In this document: one piece after another, positions 43,837-52,358 of the stretch | Position numbering within the stretch: position 1 is the stretch's first letter | Layout: each line of letters begins with the position of its first letter | NCBI RefSeq assembly: GCF_029714305.1 | Contig: NZ_CP121647.1 | Coordinates: forward strand, 4,236,501 to 4,300,500 | From: Bradyrhizobium sp. CB3481 | Lineage (GTDB): Bacteria; Pseudomonadota; Alphaproteobacteria; Rhizobiales; Xanthobacteraceae | Direction of reading: 5' to 3' | Length of the DNA stretch: 64,000 bases | The notes under the pieces: generated by a model | The model's database searches: none | Seen by the model: only the letters and a program-made list of their open reading frames with translations | Told to the model about the DNA's origin: nothing | Position numbers and translations under genes: made by a program

Positions 43837-45359
43837 ATGATCCTCACTTCTTCATGAGCGGCTTCGTGCGGTTTGCGCGAGAGACGCACGATCTGCAGGA
43901 CGAGCGGAAGCAACAGCAGCGCCATTCCCGCCAGCACGAGGGTCGTGACCAGGGTGTTCGCAAAGAAGATCCCGAGCGATCCCTTGGACATCAGCATGGC
44001 CTGCCGGAACGCGTCCTCGGCCTTGTCGCCGATCACGATCGCCAGTACGAGAGGCGCCAGCGGATAGTGTAGCTTCTTGAAGAGATAGCCGACGAGGCCG
44101 AAGCCGAGCATCAGGACGATGTCGAGATAGGAGTTCGAGACCGAATAGGCGCCGACGACGCAGATGATGACGATCAGCGGTGCGATGACGGCGAATGGAA
44201 TCCGCATCAAGGCGGCGAACACGGGAACGGTGAGCAGCACGAGCGCGACCGCGACGATGTTGCCGACATACATCGAGGCGATCAGTCCCCAGACGAAATC
44301 CTTCTGGTCGACAAACAGCATCGGCCCGGGATTCAGGCCCCAGATCATCAGCCCGCCCATCATCACCGCGGCCGTGGCGGAGCCGGGAATGCCGAGCGAA
44401 AGCATCGGGAGCAGCGCACTGGTGCCGGCGGCATGGTCGGCGGTCTCGGGCGCGACGATGCCCTCGGCCTCGCCGGTGCCGAACCGCGCGCCATTGCGCG
44501 AGAAGCGTTTTGCGATGCCATAGCTCATGAAGGAAGCCGCGGTCGGACCGCCCGGCGTAATGCCCATCCAGCAGCCGATGGCGGCGCTGCGCAACAACGC
44601 GACGCCATGGCTCGGCAGGCGGCGGAGCGCGCGGAACACTTCCTTCCAATCCACCCGCGACGAGACCGCGCGGGCGGAAAACTCCTCCTCGACCGCGATC
44701 AGGAGCTCACCGATGCCGAACAGCCCCATCACGGCCACGACGAAGCTGACGCCCTTCACGAGTTCGTCGATCCCCATGGTGAGCCGCACGCTGCCGGAGA
44801 CCGTATCGATGCCGATCGCCGCAATCGCAAACCCGATCGCGAGCGCCACCACCGTCTTGATCGGCGCCGCGCCGCCCATGCCGACGAAACTGGCGAAGGC
44901 GAGGAAATAGACCGCAAAGTACTCCGGCGGCCCGAAGGCGAGTGCCACCTGGGCTACCCACGAGGCCAGAAACGTAATCAGGACTACGCCGATCAGCGCG
45001 CCGAACGCCGCCGAGCCGAAGGCGGTGGCGAGCGCCGTCGTCGGCCGGCCGTCGCGCGCCATCGGATAGCCGTCGAAGGTGGTGGCGACCGACGAGGGTT
45101 CACCGGGGATGTTAAACAGGATCGAGGTTACCGAACCGCCGAACAACGCGCCCCAATACATGCTCGAGAGCAGGATGATCGCCGATACCGGCTGCATGCC
45201 GAAAGTGAGTGGCAGCAGCAGCGACACCCCGTTGGGCGCCCCGAGGCCCGGCAGAACTCCGACGAGGATGCCGAGCAGGACGCCGACCACCATCAGCGTC
45301 AGATGCGGAATCGTGATCGCGATGGTGAAGCCGTGCAGCAGCGATTGAAGGTTTTCCAT
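43833..45359 (-). CDS. tctA: Tripartite tricarboxylate transporter, large permease TctA
   Basis: 508 residues with about eleven or twelve membrane helices. Family motifs: VGVLPGLGAPNGVSLLLPLT near 35-54, YWGALFGGSVTSILFNIPGE with PSSVATTFDGYPMARDGRPT, and the second-half repeat CWMGITPGGPTAASFMSYG with GIPGSATAAVMMGGLMIWGL and NPGPMLF. Takes up carboxylates with the help of a soluble binding protein. Lies between tctB (11-base gap) and the PdxA-family gene (4-base overlap). Confidence 0.95.
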   Translation of the reverse strand: MENLQSLLHGFTIAITIPHLTLMVVGVLLGILVGVLPGLGAPNGVSLLLPLTFGMQPVSAIILLSSMYWGALFGGSVTSILFNIPGEPSSVATTFDGYPMARDGRPTTALATAFGSAAFGALIGVVLITFLASWVAQVALAFGPPEYFAVYFLAFASFVGMGGAAPIKTVVALAIGFAIAAIGIDTVSGSVRLTMGIDELVKGVSFVVAVMGLFGIGELLIAVEEEFSARAVSSRVDWKEVFRALRRLPSHGVALLRSAAIGCWMGITPGGPTAASFMSYGIAKRFSRNGARFGTGEAEGIVAPETADHAAGTSALLPMLSLGIPGSATAAVMMGGLMIWGLNPGPMLFVDQKDFVWGLIASMYVGNIVAVALVLLTVPVFAALMRIPFAVIAPLIVIICVVGAYSVSNSYLDIVLMLGFGLVGYLFKKLHYPLAPLVLAIVIGDKAEDAFRQAMLMSKGSLGIFFANTLVTTLVLAGMALLLLPLVLQIVRLSRKPHEAAHEEVRII

Positions 45360-45370
45360 CGCCCGTCCCT

Positions 45371-45853
45371 TCAGAAACCGAATGCGGCGGCGAGCGCGCC
45401 GTGCGGCAGCGACACCTGGAACATGCGCTCGAACACGACGTAGAGCGCAAGCGGGGTCGCCGCGGCGATGACCAGCGCGCGCAACACCGTCTGCCGCCGG
45501 GGCAGCGCCAGCACCGCGAACACGTAACCCGCCGACGCGAGATACATCCCCAGCAAGGGAATGACGGCGACGAAAATCGCGGCTGGAACGAACAGCCCCG
45601 CGAGGCGGCGCAGTTCAGACGGCGTGACGGCTGTCCTGACAATGGCAAGCGTGCCGCGTCCGAGCGCGCCCTGGGCGACATTGTAGAGGCTGCCGAGCAC
45701 GATGATGACGCCGGTCAGGAACGGAAAGGTGCCGGCGTCGACCCCGGCGCTCGACCAGCCGATGCCGTTGTCGAGGCTGGATATGACGACCACGGCGCCG
45801 AAGATTCCGGTCAGCGCCGCAGCGGCGATTTCGAGCGCGCGTCGGGATATCAT
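45371..45853 (-). CDS. tctB: Tripartite tricarboxylate transporter, small permease TctB
   Basis: 160 residues with four predicted membrane helices (LEIAAAALTGIFGAVVVISS, TFPFLTGVIIVLGSLYNVA, LFVPAAIFVAVIPLLGMYLA, ALVIAAATPLALYVVFERMF). The small subunit of the TTT permease is poorly conserved; the GVDAGTFPFLTGVIIVLGSL region and the C-terminal FERMFQVSLPHGAL phrase are typical. Between tctC and tctA. Confidence 0.9.
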   Translation of the reverse strand: MISRRALEIAAAALTGIFGAVVVISSLDNGIGWSSAGVDAGTFPFLTGVIIVLGSLYNVAQGALGRGTLAIVRTAVTPSELRRLAGLFVPAAIFVAVIPLLGMYLASAGYVFAVLALPRRQTVLRALVIAAATPLALYVVFERMFQVSLPHGALAAAFGF

Positions 45854-45863
45854 CGCGAGGCCC

Positions 45864-46856
45864 CTATTTCACCAACCAGCCCTGTTCGCCCGCGACCTGC
45901 TTGATGTGTTCGAGATCTTGCTTGATGAAATCAGCGAACGCTGCGCCGGTCAGGAAAGTGTCAACCTGCGAGGTCTTCTCGATGTATTCCTTCCATTCGG
46001 GCGTGGCCTGCACCTTCTTCATGAGATCGACGTAGAATGCCGCCTGGTCGGGGGTGACCTTGCCGGGCAGCCACACCGTGCGGGGCTGCTCGTATTGCGA
46101 GATCGCAAGCCCCTGCTCGACGCAGGTCGGCACATCGCTCCACCCCTCAGTCGCCGTGATCTTCGGCCCCTGCGGCAACCGCTTCGGGCTGAAGGCGCAG
46201 AGCGGCCGCTGGGTGCTGCCGCGCCATTGCCCGAGGCTCTCGGAGGGATTGTTGACATGGGCGTCGATATGGCCGCCGGCCAGCTGCACGGCAGCCTCCG
46301 CGCCGCTCTTGAAGGGGATGTAGGTGAACTTGACCTTCCCCGCCTTCTCGATCATCCGCGTCAGCACCTCGTCGGTATCCTTGGACTGCGCGCCGCCCAT
46401 CTTGAACTCGGAGCTCGCCGCCGCCTTGAGGAAGTCGCCGGCGGTCTTATAGGGCGCGTCCTGCTTCACCCACAGCAGAAACTCGTCCTGCGCCATCGCG
46501 GCGATCGGGGTGAGGTCGGTGTAGTTGAAGGCGACCTTGGAGACGAGCGGCTGCTGCCACGCGTTCGAGGTGCCGAAGATCACCTTGTAGGGATCGCCGG
46601 CGGAGGCCTTGCCGTAGACATAGCCTTCCGCGCCGCTGCCGCCGCCCTTGTTGACGACCACCACTGGCTGGTCGGTCAGCTTGTACTTGGTGATGATGCT
46701 CTGGACGGCGCGCGCGAGGTTGTCGGTGCCGCCGCCCGGCCCGGCGGTTGCGACGAACTCGATCGGTTTCTGCGGCTGCCAAGCAGCCTGGGCCGGAATC
46801 GCGCCCGCGAGCATGAACGCTGCCGCGGGCAGCAGAAGTTTCGACGTGATCCTCAT
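45864..46856 (-). CDS. tctC: Tripartite tricarboxylate transporter, substrate-binding protein TctC/Bug family
   Basis: 330 residues. Signal peptide MRITSKLLLPAAAFMLAGAI ending PAQA, then the periplasmic Bug fold: PIEFVATAGPGGGTDNLARA, VVVVNKGGGSGAEGYVY, YTDLTPIAAMAQDEFLLWV, and FKSGAEAAVQLAGGHIDAHV, with an NPSE segment forming the ligand pocket. Bug proteins bind organic acids by two water-bridged backbone contacts, so the ligand cannot be read from the sequence. First transporter gene, downstream of the CoA-transferase. Confidence 0.93.
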   Translation of the reverse strand: MRITSKLLLPAAAFMLAGAIPAQAAWQPQKPIEFVATAGPGGGTDNLARAVQSIITKYKLTDQPVVVVNKGGGSGAEGYVYGKASAGDPYKVIFGTSNAWQQPLVSKVAFNYTDLTPIAAMAQDEFLLWVKQDAPYKTAGDFLKAAASSEFKMGGAQSKDTDEVLTRMIEKAGKVKFTYIPFKSGAEAAVQLAGGHIDAHVNNPSESLGQWRGSTQRPLCAFSPKRLPQGPKITATEGWSDVPTCVEQGLAISQYEQPRTVWLPGKVTPDQAAFYVDLMKKVQATPEWKEYIEKTSQVDTFLTGAAFADFIKQDLEHIKQVAGEQGWLVK

Positions 46857-46915
46857 GGTTTCCTCCGGGGTGTCATTATTGTTGTATTGTTGCCGTTCGT
46901 ATTATCGTTTTCTCA

Positions 46916-48166
46916 TCAGGCGACCTGCTCCTTGCGGCCGGCGGCGGCAACGATCGCGCCCTCCCGCTCGAAGGCGTCGATCTGCGCCTGATCGAAACCA
47001 TGCTCGCGCAGCACCTCACGCGTGTGCTCGCCATAGATGGGCGCGCCCGAACGCACCTTGCCGGGCGTCGCCGAGAATTTGACGGGCAGACCGATCGTCT
47101 TGACCGGTCCGAGCGTCGAATGCTCGACCTCGACCACCATATCACGCGCCAGCGTCTGCGGATCGTTCAGCGCTTCCAGCATGTCGTGCACGGGGCCGCA
47201 GGGCACGCCCTTCTCGTCCAGCGCCGCCAGCCAATGCGCCCGCGTGTGCTTGCGGAAGCGCGCGCTCAACTCGGCTTCGAGCTCCTTCAGATTGGCCATG
47301 CGGTCGGAGCCGTTGACGAAGCGCGGGTCGGACGCCAGCTCCGGCGCGCCGAGCGCTTCGAGCATCAACAGCCAATGCTTCTTGTTGGCGCCGCCGACCA
47401 CGAGCCAGCCATCGGATGCCTCGAACGCCTGATACGGCGCGTTGAGCGGATGGGCCGAGCCCATCGCGCGCGGCGCCACGTTGCTGGCGAGCGCAATCGT
47501 CGACTGCCAATAGGTCTGGACCAGCGCAGCTTCAAAGAGCGAGGTCTCCACCCACTGCCCCTCGCCGGTCTTCAGCCGGTGCGAGTAGGCGGCAAGAATG
47601 CCCATGCTGGCGAGGAGACCGGCCGTGATATCCGAGAGCGGCGGGCCGCATTTGACCGGCGGACCGTCGGGCCGCTCGCCGGTAAAACTCATGATCCCGC
47701 TCATCGCCTGCGCGACCAGATCGAAGCCGCGGCGATGCTTGTACGGACCGGTGCGGCCGAAACCGGACAGCGAGCAATAGATCAGCGCGGGAAAATCCCT
47801 GTGCAACTCCTCATAACCAAAGCCGAGCCGCTCCATCGCGCCCGGCGCAAAATTCTCGACCAGCACGTCGGCGTCCGCAATCAGGCGACGCAGCACCTCC
47901 TTGCCGCCGGCGGTCTTGAGGTCGAGCACGATGCCGCGCTTGTTGCGGTTCATCATGAGGAAGGAAGCTGCCTCGTCACCGATTGTCGGCGGCACCGAGT
48001 GGCGCGTGTCGTCGCCGTTCGGCCATTTCTCGATCTTGATGACGTCAGCGCCCATGTCGGCGAGCATCAGGGTGCAGGTCGGCCCCGCCATCACATGGGT
48101 GAGATCGATGACCTTGAGGCCGGCGAGCGGCCCCGAACGCGGTGTCGTGTGGTCTTGAAGGGACAT
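46916..48166 (-). CDS. CaiB/BaiF family CoA-transferase
   Basis: 416 residues from ATG 48166, preceded by AGGAGTCCGC. Family III CoA-transferase: GPLAGLKVIDLTHVMAGPTC opens the Rossmann-like domain, KIEKWPNGDDTR and NRNKRGIVLDLKTAGGKEVL follow, with the catalytic Asp of this family expected in LIADADVLVENFAPGAMERL or nearby. SGFGRTGPYKHRRGFDLVAQ and GYTDRM-type downstream segments (here WLVVGGANKKHWLLMLEAL) are standard. It would activate a carboxylic acid by moving CoA from another thioester. Downstream of an enoyl-CoA hydratase (8-base gap). Confidence 0.93.
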   Translation of the reverse strand: MSLQDHTTPRSGPLAGLKVIDLTHVMAGPTCTLMLADMGADVIKIEKWPNGDDTRHSVPPTIGDEAASFLMMNRNKRGIVLDLKTAGGKEVLRRLIADADVLVENFAPGAMERLGFGYEELHRDFPALIYCSLSGFGRTGPYKHRRGFDLVAQAMSGIMSFTGERPDGPPVKCGPPLSDITAGLLASMGILAAYSHRLKTGEGQWVETSLFEAALVQTYWQSTIALASNVAPRAMGSAHPLNAPYQAFEASDGWLVVGGANKKHWLLMLEALGAPELASDPRFVNGSDRMANLKELEAELSARFRKHTRAHWLAALDEKGVPCGPVHDMLEALNDPQTLARDMVVEVEHSTLGPVKTIGLPVKFSATPGKVRSGAPIYGEHTREVLREHGFDQAQIDAFEREGAIVAAAGRKEQVA

Positions 48167-48174
48167 GCGGACTC

Positions 48175-48975
48175 CTATTGGCCGCGCCATTGCGGCGCGC
48201 GCTTGGTGAGAAACGCGTCGAGCCCTTCACGGAAGTCCTGGCTGGTGTAGCACATCAGGATGAGGTCCTCGCCCTCCTCGCGCGATAGCCGTTTCTGTAA
48301 GCGCGCAACCGCCTGCTTGGTCGCACTCAGCGTCAGCGGCGCGTGGCCGGCAACGAGCCGCGCGACCTCGTCGGCGCGCTTGTCGAGCGCTGTGAGATCA
48401 TCGACGACTTCGTTGAGCAGCCCAACCGAGGCCGCCTCCCCGGCGTCGATCAGCCGTGCCGTGAAGATCAGGTCCTTGACCCGTGCCGGGCCGATCAAGG
48501 TGGTGATGCGGCTGACATTCGACATCGACAGGCAATTGCCGAGCGTGCGCGCGATCGGAAATCCCATTCGCGTGCTCTTCGTGCCGATGCGCAGATCGCA
48601 GCAGGCTGCAACGCCCGCGCCGCCGCCGGTGCAAGCGCCATTGATCGCGGCGATGGTCGGCACCCGGCAGGTTTCGAGAATGCCGAGCACGCGATCGATC
48701 CGGTTCTCGTAGTCGAGCCCGTCTTGCGGCGTCTTGAAGGCCCGGAACTGGTTGATGTCGGTGCCTGCAGCAAACGCCTTGTCGCCGGCTCCGCGCAGCA
48801 GCAGCACCTTAATGGCGTGGTCGCGGTTGGCGCGCTCGCAGATCTCGGCCAGCCGCTCGTACATCTCGAACGTGAAGGCGTTGCGCGCCTGCGGGCGGTT
48901 GAAGGTGATGCGGCCGATGCCGTCATCGAGGGCAAACAGGAGGTCATCCTCCCGTACCGCTGTCTCCTGGTCCAT
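48175..48975 (-). CDS. Enoyl-CoA hydratase/isomerase family protein
   Basis: 266 residues from ATG 48975 (the frame is open upstream but that part would run into the operator). Crotonase fold: GIGRITFNRPQARNAFTFEM, then the first oxyanion-hole segment KAFAAGTDINQFRAF and the second one VPTIAAINGACTGGGAGVAA. The second catalytic Glu of classical hydratases (GACxGGGxE..) is not obvious: the site reads GGGAGVAACCDLRI, so the reaction may be isomerisation or hydrolysis. First gene of the catabolic operon, divergent from GntR. Confidence 0.9.
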   Translation of the reverse strand: MDQETAVREDDLLFALDDGIGRITFNRPQARNAFTFEMYERLAEICERANRDHAIKVLLLRGAGDKAFAAGTDINQFRAFKTPQDGLDYENRIDRVLGILETCRVPTIAAINGACTGGGAGVAACCDLRIGTKSTRMGFPIARTLGNCLSMSNVSRITTLIGPARVKDLIFTARLIDAGEAASVGLLNEVVDDLTALDKRADEVARLVAGHAPLTLSATKQAVARLQKRLSREEGEDLILMCYTSQDFREGLDAFLTKRAPQWRGQ

Positions 48976-49013
48976 CCCTAAACGACCCTTTCTTAATCGA
49001 TTTTTACCAATTC

Positions 49014-49083
49014 TGAATGCAAAAATACATTTTATCAAGCTGGAACTGCCAAGATTTCGGTGATATAGCCATTTTTGCATTCA
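49014..49083. promoter_or_regulatory. Inverted-repeat operator between catabolic operon and its GntR regulator
   Basis: TGAATGCAAAAAT at 49014-49026 is repeated exactly inverted as ATTTTTGCATTCA at 49071-49083. The two 13-base arms face each other across 44 bases in the 125-bp divergent promoter region, which is markedly AT-rich. Most likely two binding sites of the GntR regulator encoded at 49101, allowing looping or separate control of the two promoters. Confidence 0.6.
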
Positions 49084-49100
49084 AACTGGATTTTCCGGCG

Positions 49101-49763
49101 ATGCTGCATGAGGAAGTCGTAGGCCGCGTCCGCGCCATGCTGCTTGACGGCGAGATTCCGCCGGGTGCGCGGATCCCCGAGCGCGACCTCTGCGACAGGC
49201 TGCAGATCTCGCGCACCCCGCTGCGCGAAGCCCTCAAGGTGCTCGCCGCCGAGGGCCTGGTTCAACTGCTGCCGAACCGCGGCTCACGCGCGGCGAGGCT
49301 GACCGACAAGGACATGCGCGACCTGTTCGAGGTATGCCAGGGACTGGAAGCCCTGGCCGGCGAACTCGCCTGCGAGCGCATCACGGATTCCGAAATCGCC
49401 GAGGTCGCCGCCGCCCATGCCGCGATGGTGCGGCACTACGGCGAGCGCGACCTTCTGCAGTACTACCGCTGCAACCGCACCATCCATGAGGCGATCATTG
49501 CCGCCGCCGGCAACCCGGTGCTGTCAGGCCTCTATGAATCCGTCACTGCCCGCATTCGCCGCGCGCGCTACGTCACGCCGATGACGCCGCAGCGCTGGGC
49601 GCTCGCGGTGCAGGAGCACGAAGCCATCCTCAATGCACTGCAACGCCGCGACGGCGTCGGGCTGTCGCATATTCTTCGCGCGCATCTGCGCCATAAGCGC
49701 GACGAGGTCCTGGAGGCCGGCTTCGCAGAGAGTGAGCCGCAAGAGCAGGCGCGCGCGTCCTAG
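49101..49763 (+). CDS. GntR family (FCD subfamily) transcriptional regulator
   Basis: 220 residues from ATG 49101; the frame opens earlier (49017) but those codons overlap the operator arm. Winged HTH at about 5-70: GEIPPGARIPERDLCDRLQI, then SRTPLREALKVLAAEGLVQL. FCD domain after it with DLFEVCQGLEALAGELACER and metal-ligand His residues in HEAIIAAAGNPVLSGL and HEAILNALQRRDGVGLSHIL. Divergent from the enoyl-CoA hydratase/CoA-transferase/TctCBA/PdxA operon and very probably its regulator. Confidence 0.92.
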   Translation: MLHEEVVGRVRAMLLDGEIPPGARIPERDLCDRLQISRTPLREALKVLAAEGLVQLLPNRGSRAARLTDKDMRDLFEVCQGLEALAGELACERITDSEIAEVAAAHAAMVRHYGERDLLQYYRCNRTIHEAIIAAAGNPVLSGLYESVTARIRRARYVTPMTPQRWALAVQEHEAILNALQRRDGVGLSHILRAHLRHKRDEVLEAGFAESEPQEQARAS

Positions 49764-49939
49764 CAGCGGCGGGCCGACGCCCGGCATGGCTTCCAAAGCG
49801 CATCTTCAATTCTATTAACGACTTCAACCGCTAGCGCGCGCCATTGGCGGCTACCGGTGTTTTGCGGACAAGCCTCGCCTGATTGCTAACCACCCGTTCA
49901 CCATGACGGTGAATCCCGCTTTCCGATCAACCAAAAACT

Positions 49940-50045
49940 TCACGCCTCAAGTTCCCTTATACCTTTGATGCCTAGTCATTCCTGTCGGGGGTGGCTGTGT
50001 TCGGTTGGGCATCCCTGCGTAAGCGTAAGAGTAGATCGTAAGCGT
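49940..50045 (+). promoter_or_regulatory. Leader region of the cpa operon
   Basis: Just upstream of cpaB. Notable are a hairpin TTCACC-ATGAC-GGTGAA slightly further up at about 49899-49915 and a direct repeat GTAAGCGTA (near 50019-50027 and 50039-50047) immediately before the start codon. No canonical promoter could be assigned; no strong ribosome-binding site precedes the cpaB ATG. Confidence 0.3.
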
Positions 50046-50843
50046 ATGAACATCGCACGTATCGTCGTACTGATCATCGCGTTGGGTGCAGGCGGCGTTG
50101 CCGCTTACCTCGCCCGCGGTACCGAAGAAAACACCAAGCCGGCTGCCGAACCGGTCGCACAATTGCCGACGGTTGAAATTCTGGTCGCGAAGTCCGACGT
50201 CGGGCTCGGCCAGCTGCTCAAACCCGAAGACCTGCAATGGCAGACCTGGCCGGCCTCGGCCGCCGGCGCCAATCTGATCAACCGCGCCGGCAGGGCCGAC
50301 GGCATCAAGGAAATCGCCGGCTCGATCGCGCGCTCGCCCTTCTTCGCGGGCGAGCCGATCCGCGAGCAGAAGCTGGTCAAAGCTACCGGCTCCGGCTTCA
50401 TGGCCGCCATCCTGCCGACCGGGTCGCGTGCGCTCTCGACCGAGATCTCGCCTGAAAGCGGTGCCGGCGGCTTCATCCTGCCCAACGACCGCGTCGACGT
50501 CATTCTCTCCAAGCGCGAGAAGAATCCCGACGGCAAGGGGTCGGATGTCATCCAGTCCGAAATCATCCTCTCCAACATCCGCGTGCTCGCGATCGATCAG
50601 GCGCCGAAGGAAAAAGAGGGCAGCAACTCCCTCGTCGGCCGCACCGCGACGCTCGAATTGAAGCCCGAGCAGGCCGAAACGCTGGCACGCGCGCGCCAGA
50701 GCGGCACGCTGTCGCTCGCGCTGCGCAGCATCACCGATGCCAACGCGCCCGAAGGGCGCCCCGAGGAGCAAGTTCAAAGACGAAGCGAGAGCGTCAACGT
50801 AGTTCGCTACGGGGTCGCCAATCCAACGACGGCACAGAAGTGA
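50046..50843 (+). CDS. cpaB: Flp pilus assembly protein CpaB
   Basis: 265 residues. MNIARIVVLIIALGAGGVAA is a membrane anchor; a periplasmic SAF domain follows (VEILVAKSDVGLGQLLKPED, then the PFFAGEPIREQKLVK segment) and the conserved LPTGSRALSTEISPESGAGG region leading to FILPNDRVDVILSKRE. It helps assemble or stabilise the Tad secretin. First gene of cpaBCDE; the spacing to cpaC is 17 bases. Confidence 0.93.
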   Translation: MNIARIVVLIIALGAGGVAAYLARGTEENTKPAAEPVAQLPTVEILVAKSDVGLGQLLKPEDLQWQTWPASAAGANLINRAGRADGIKEIAGSIARSPFFAGEPIREQKLVKATGSGFMAAILPTGSRALSTEISPESGAGGFILPNDRVDVILSKREKNPDGKGSDVIQSEIILSNIRVLAIDQAPKEKEGSNSLVGRTATLELKPEQAETLARARQSGTLSLALRSITDANAPEGRPEEQVQRRSESVNVVRYGVANPTTAQK

Positions 50844-50860
50844 CCGAAAGGACGACTGAA

Positions 50861-52321
50861 ATGAAGTTTGGGGAAAATAAGTCGGCCACGCAGAGTGCGG
50901 TGGGGCGCACCCTGTTGTTGTCGGCCGTTGCCGCGCTGGCGCTCGGCCCGCTGCTGCCTGTGGCCGCAGCCGAGACCGAGAAGGATCCGGTGACGACCTC
51001 CGCCCTCGGCCCGGTGAAGATGCGTTTCCTGTCGCTCGGCATCGGCAAGTCGATGGTGGTCGACCTGCCGCGTGACGTGAAGGATGTGCTGGTCGCCGAT
51101 CCGAAGATCGCCAATGCCGTCATCCGCTCGCCGCAGCGCGCCTATATCATCGGCGGCGCCGTCGGCCAGACCAACGTGGTGTTTTTCGACGGCGACGGCC
51201 AGCAGATCGCTTCCTACGACATCGCCGTCAAACGCGACCTCAACGGGGTGCGGACCGCACTGCGGCAGTCGATGCCGGGAATCCAGATCGAGGGCGTCGG
51301 CGACAGCGTGCTGCTGACCGGCTCGGTATCGAGCCCTGTCGAAGCCCAGCAGGCCGGCGAGATCGCCGCGCGGCTGGTCGGCGGCGCCGACAAGGTCGTC
51401 AACTCGATCGTCGTTCGCGGCCGCGACCAGGTGATGCTGAAAGTTACTGTCGCGGAAGTCCGGCGCGATGTCATCAAGCAGCTGGGCATCGACCTGAGCG
51501 CCAGCCTGAATGTCGGCAACACCTCGGTGGTCTTCAACAACAACAATCCCTTCACCGCCAACAACGCTCCCCTGGTCCCCGGCAACGCCCTTATCGGACA
51601 GTTCGGCTCGGCGCCGTCAGTCAAGGCAACGCTTCGCGCGATGGAAACCGCAGGCGTCGTGAAGACCCTGGCCGAACCCAATCTCACGGCGATATCAGGC
51701 GAATCCGCAACGTTCATCTCCGGCGGTGAATTTCCCATTCCGACCGGTGTGACCTGCCAAACGACAACCGGCGGCGCCATCGGACAATGCGTCCAGACCG
51801 TCAGCTTCAAGAAATTCGGTATCTCGCTCAACTTCACGCCGGTGGTCCTGTCCGAGGGGCGGATCAGCCTACGGGTGATGACGGAAGTTTCTGAGGTCTC
51901 GACTGAAAACTCGCTGACCGGCGGTCAAGGTGGAACGACCATTCCCTCGATCAAGACGCGCCGCGCCGAGACGACGCTGGAAATCCCCTCCGGCGGCTCG
52001 ATGGCGATGGCCGGCCTGATTCAGGAGCAGACCAAGCAAGCCGTCAACGGCCTGCCCGGCCTCGACCAGGTCCCGATCTTTGGCCAGCTGTTCCGCAGCC
52101 AGGACTTCGTCAACAACCAGACCGAACTGATGGTCCTGGTGACGCCCTATGTCGTGCGCGCGGCCGCGCAGAAGGAATTGTCGCGACCGGATGACGGCTT
52201 CGCGCCGGCGTCCGATTCCCAGTCCGCGCTGCTCGGCCGTATCAACCGCATCTACGGCGTCGCCGCCCGTGTCGATCCGGTCGCCGGCGTCCAGGGCAAT
52301 TTCGGCTTCATCATTGACTGA
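50861..52321 (+). CDS. cpaC: Flp pilus secretin CpaC (RcpA)
   Basis: 486 residues from ATG 50861 (AAGGA upstream). Signal peptide, then the N-terminal pilus-formation domain (MRFLSLGIGKSMVVDLPRDV, then KDVLVADPKIANAVIRSPQR), a BON-like domain (QIEGVGDSVLLTGSVSSPVE) and the C-terminal secretin domain (VVKTLAEPNLTAISGESATF, FISGGEFPIPTGV, IPSIKTRRAETTLEIPSGGS). It closes with QTELMVLVTPYVVRA. Forms the outer-membrane channel for the Flp pilus. Confidence 0.94.
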   Translation: MKFGENKSATQSAVGRTLLLSAVAALALGPLLPVAAAETEKDPVTTSALGPVKMRFLSLGIGKSMVVDLPRDVKDVLVADPKIANAVIRSPQRAYIIGGAVGQTNVVFFDGDGQQIASYDIAVKRDLNGVRTALRQSMPGIQIEGVGDSVLLTGSVSSPVEAQQAGEIAARLVGGADKVVNSIVVRGRDQVMLKVTVAEVRRDVIKQLGIDLSASLNVGNTSVVFNNNNPFTANNAPLVPGNALIGQFGSAPSVKATLRAMETAGVVKTLAEPNLTAISGESATFISGGEFPIPTGVTCQTTTGGAIGQCVQTVSFKKFGISLNFTPVVLSEGRISLRVMTEVSEVSTENSLTGGQGGTTIPSIKTRRAETTLEIPSGGSMAMAGLIQEQTKQAVNGLPGLDQVPIFGQLFRSQDFVNNQTELMVLVTPYVVRAAAQKELSRPDDGFAPASDSQSALLGRINRIYGVAARVDPVAGVQGNFGFIID

Positions 52322-52358
52322 AACGCAGCACTGTTCACCGCGTGGGGACGAGGACAGA

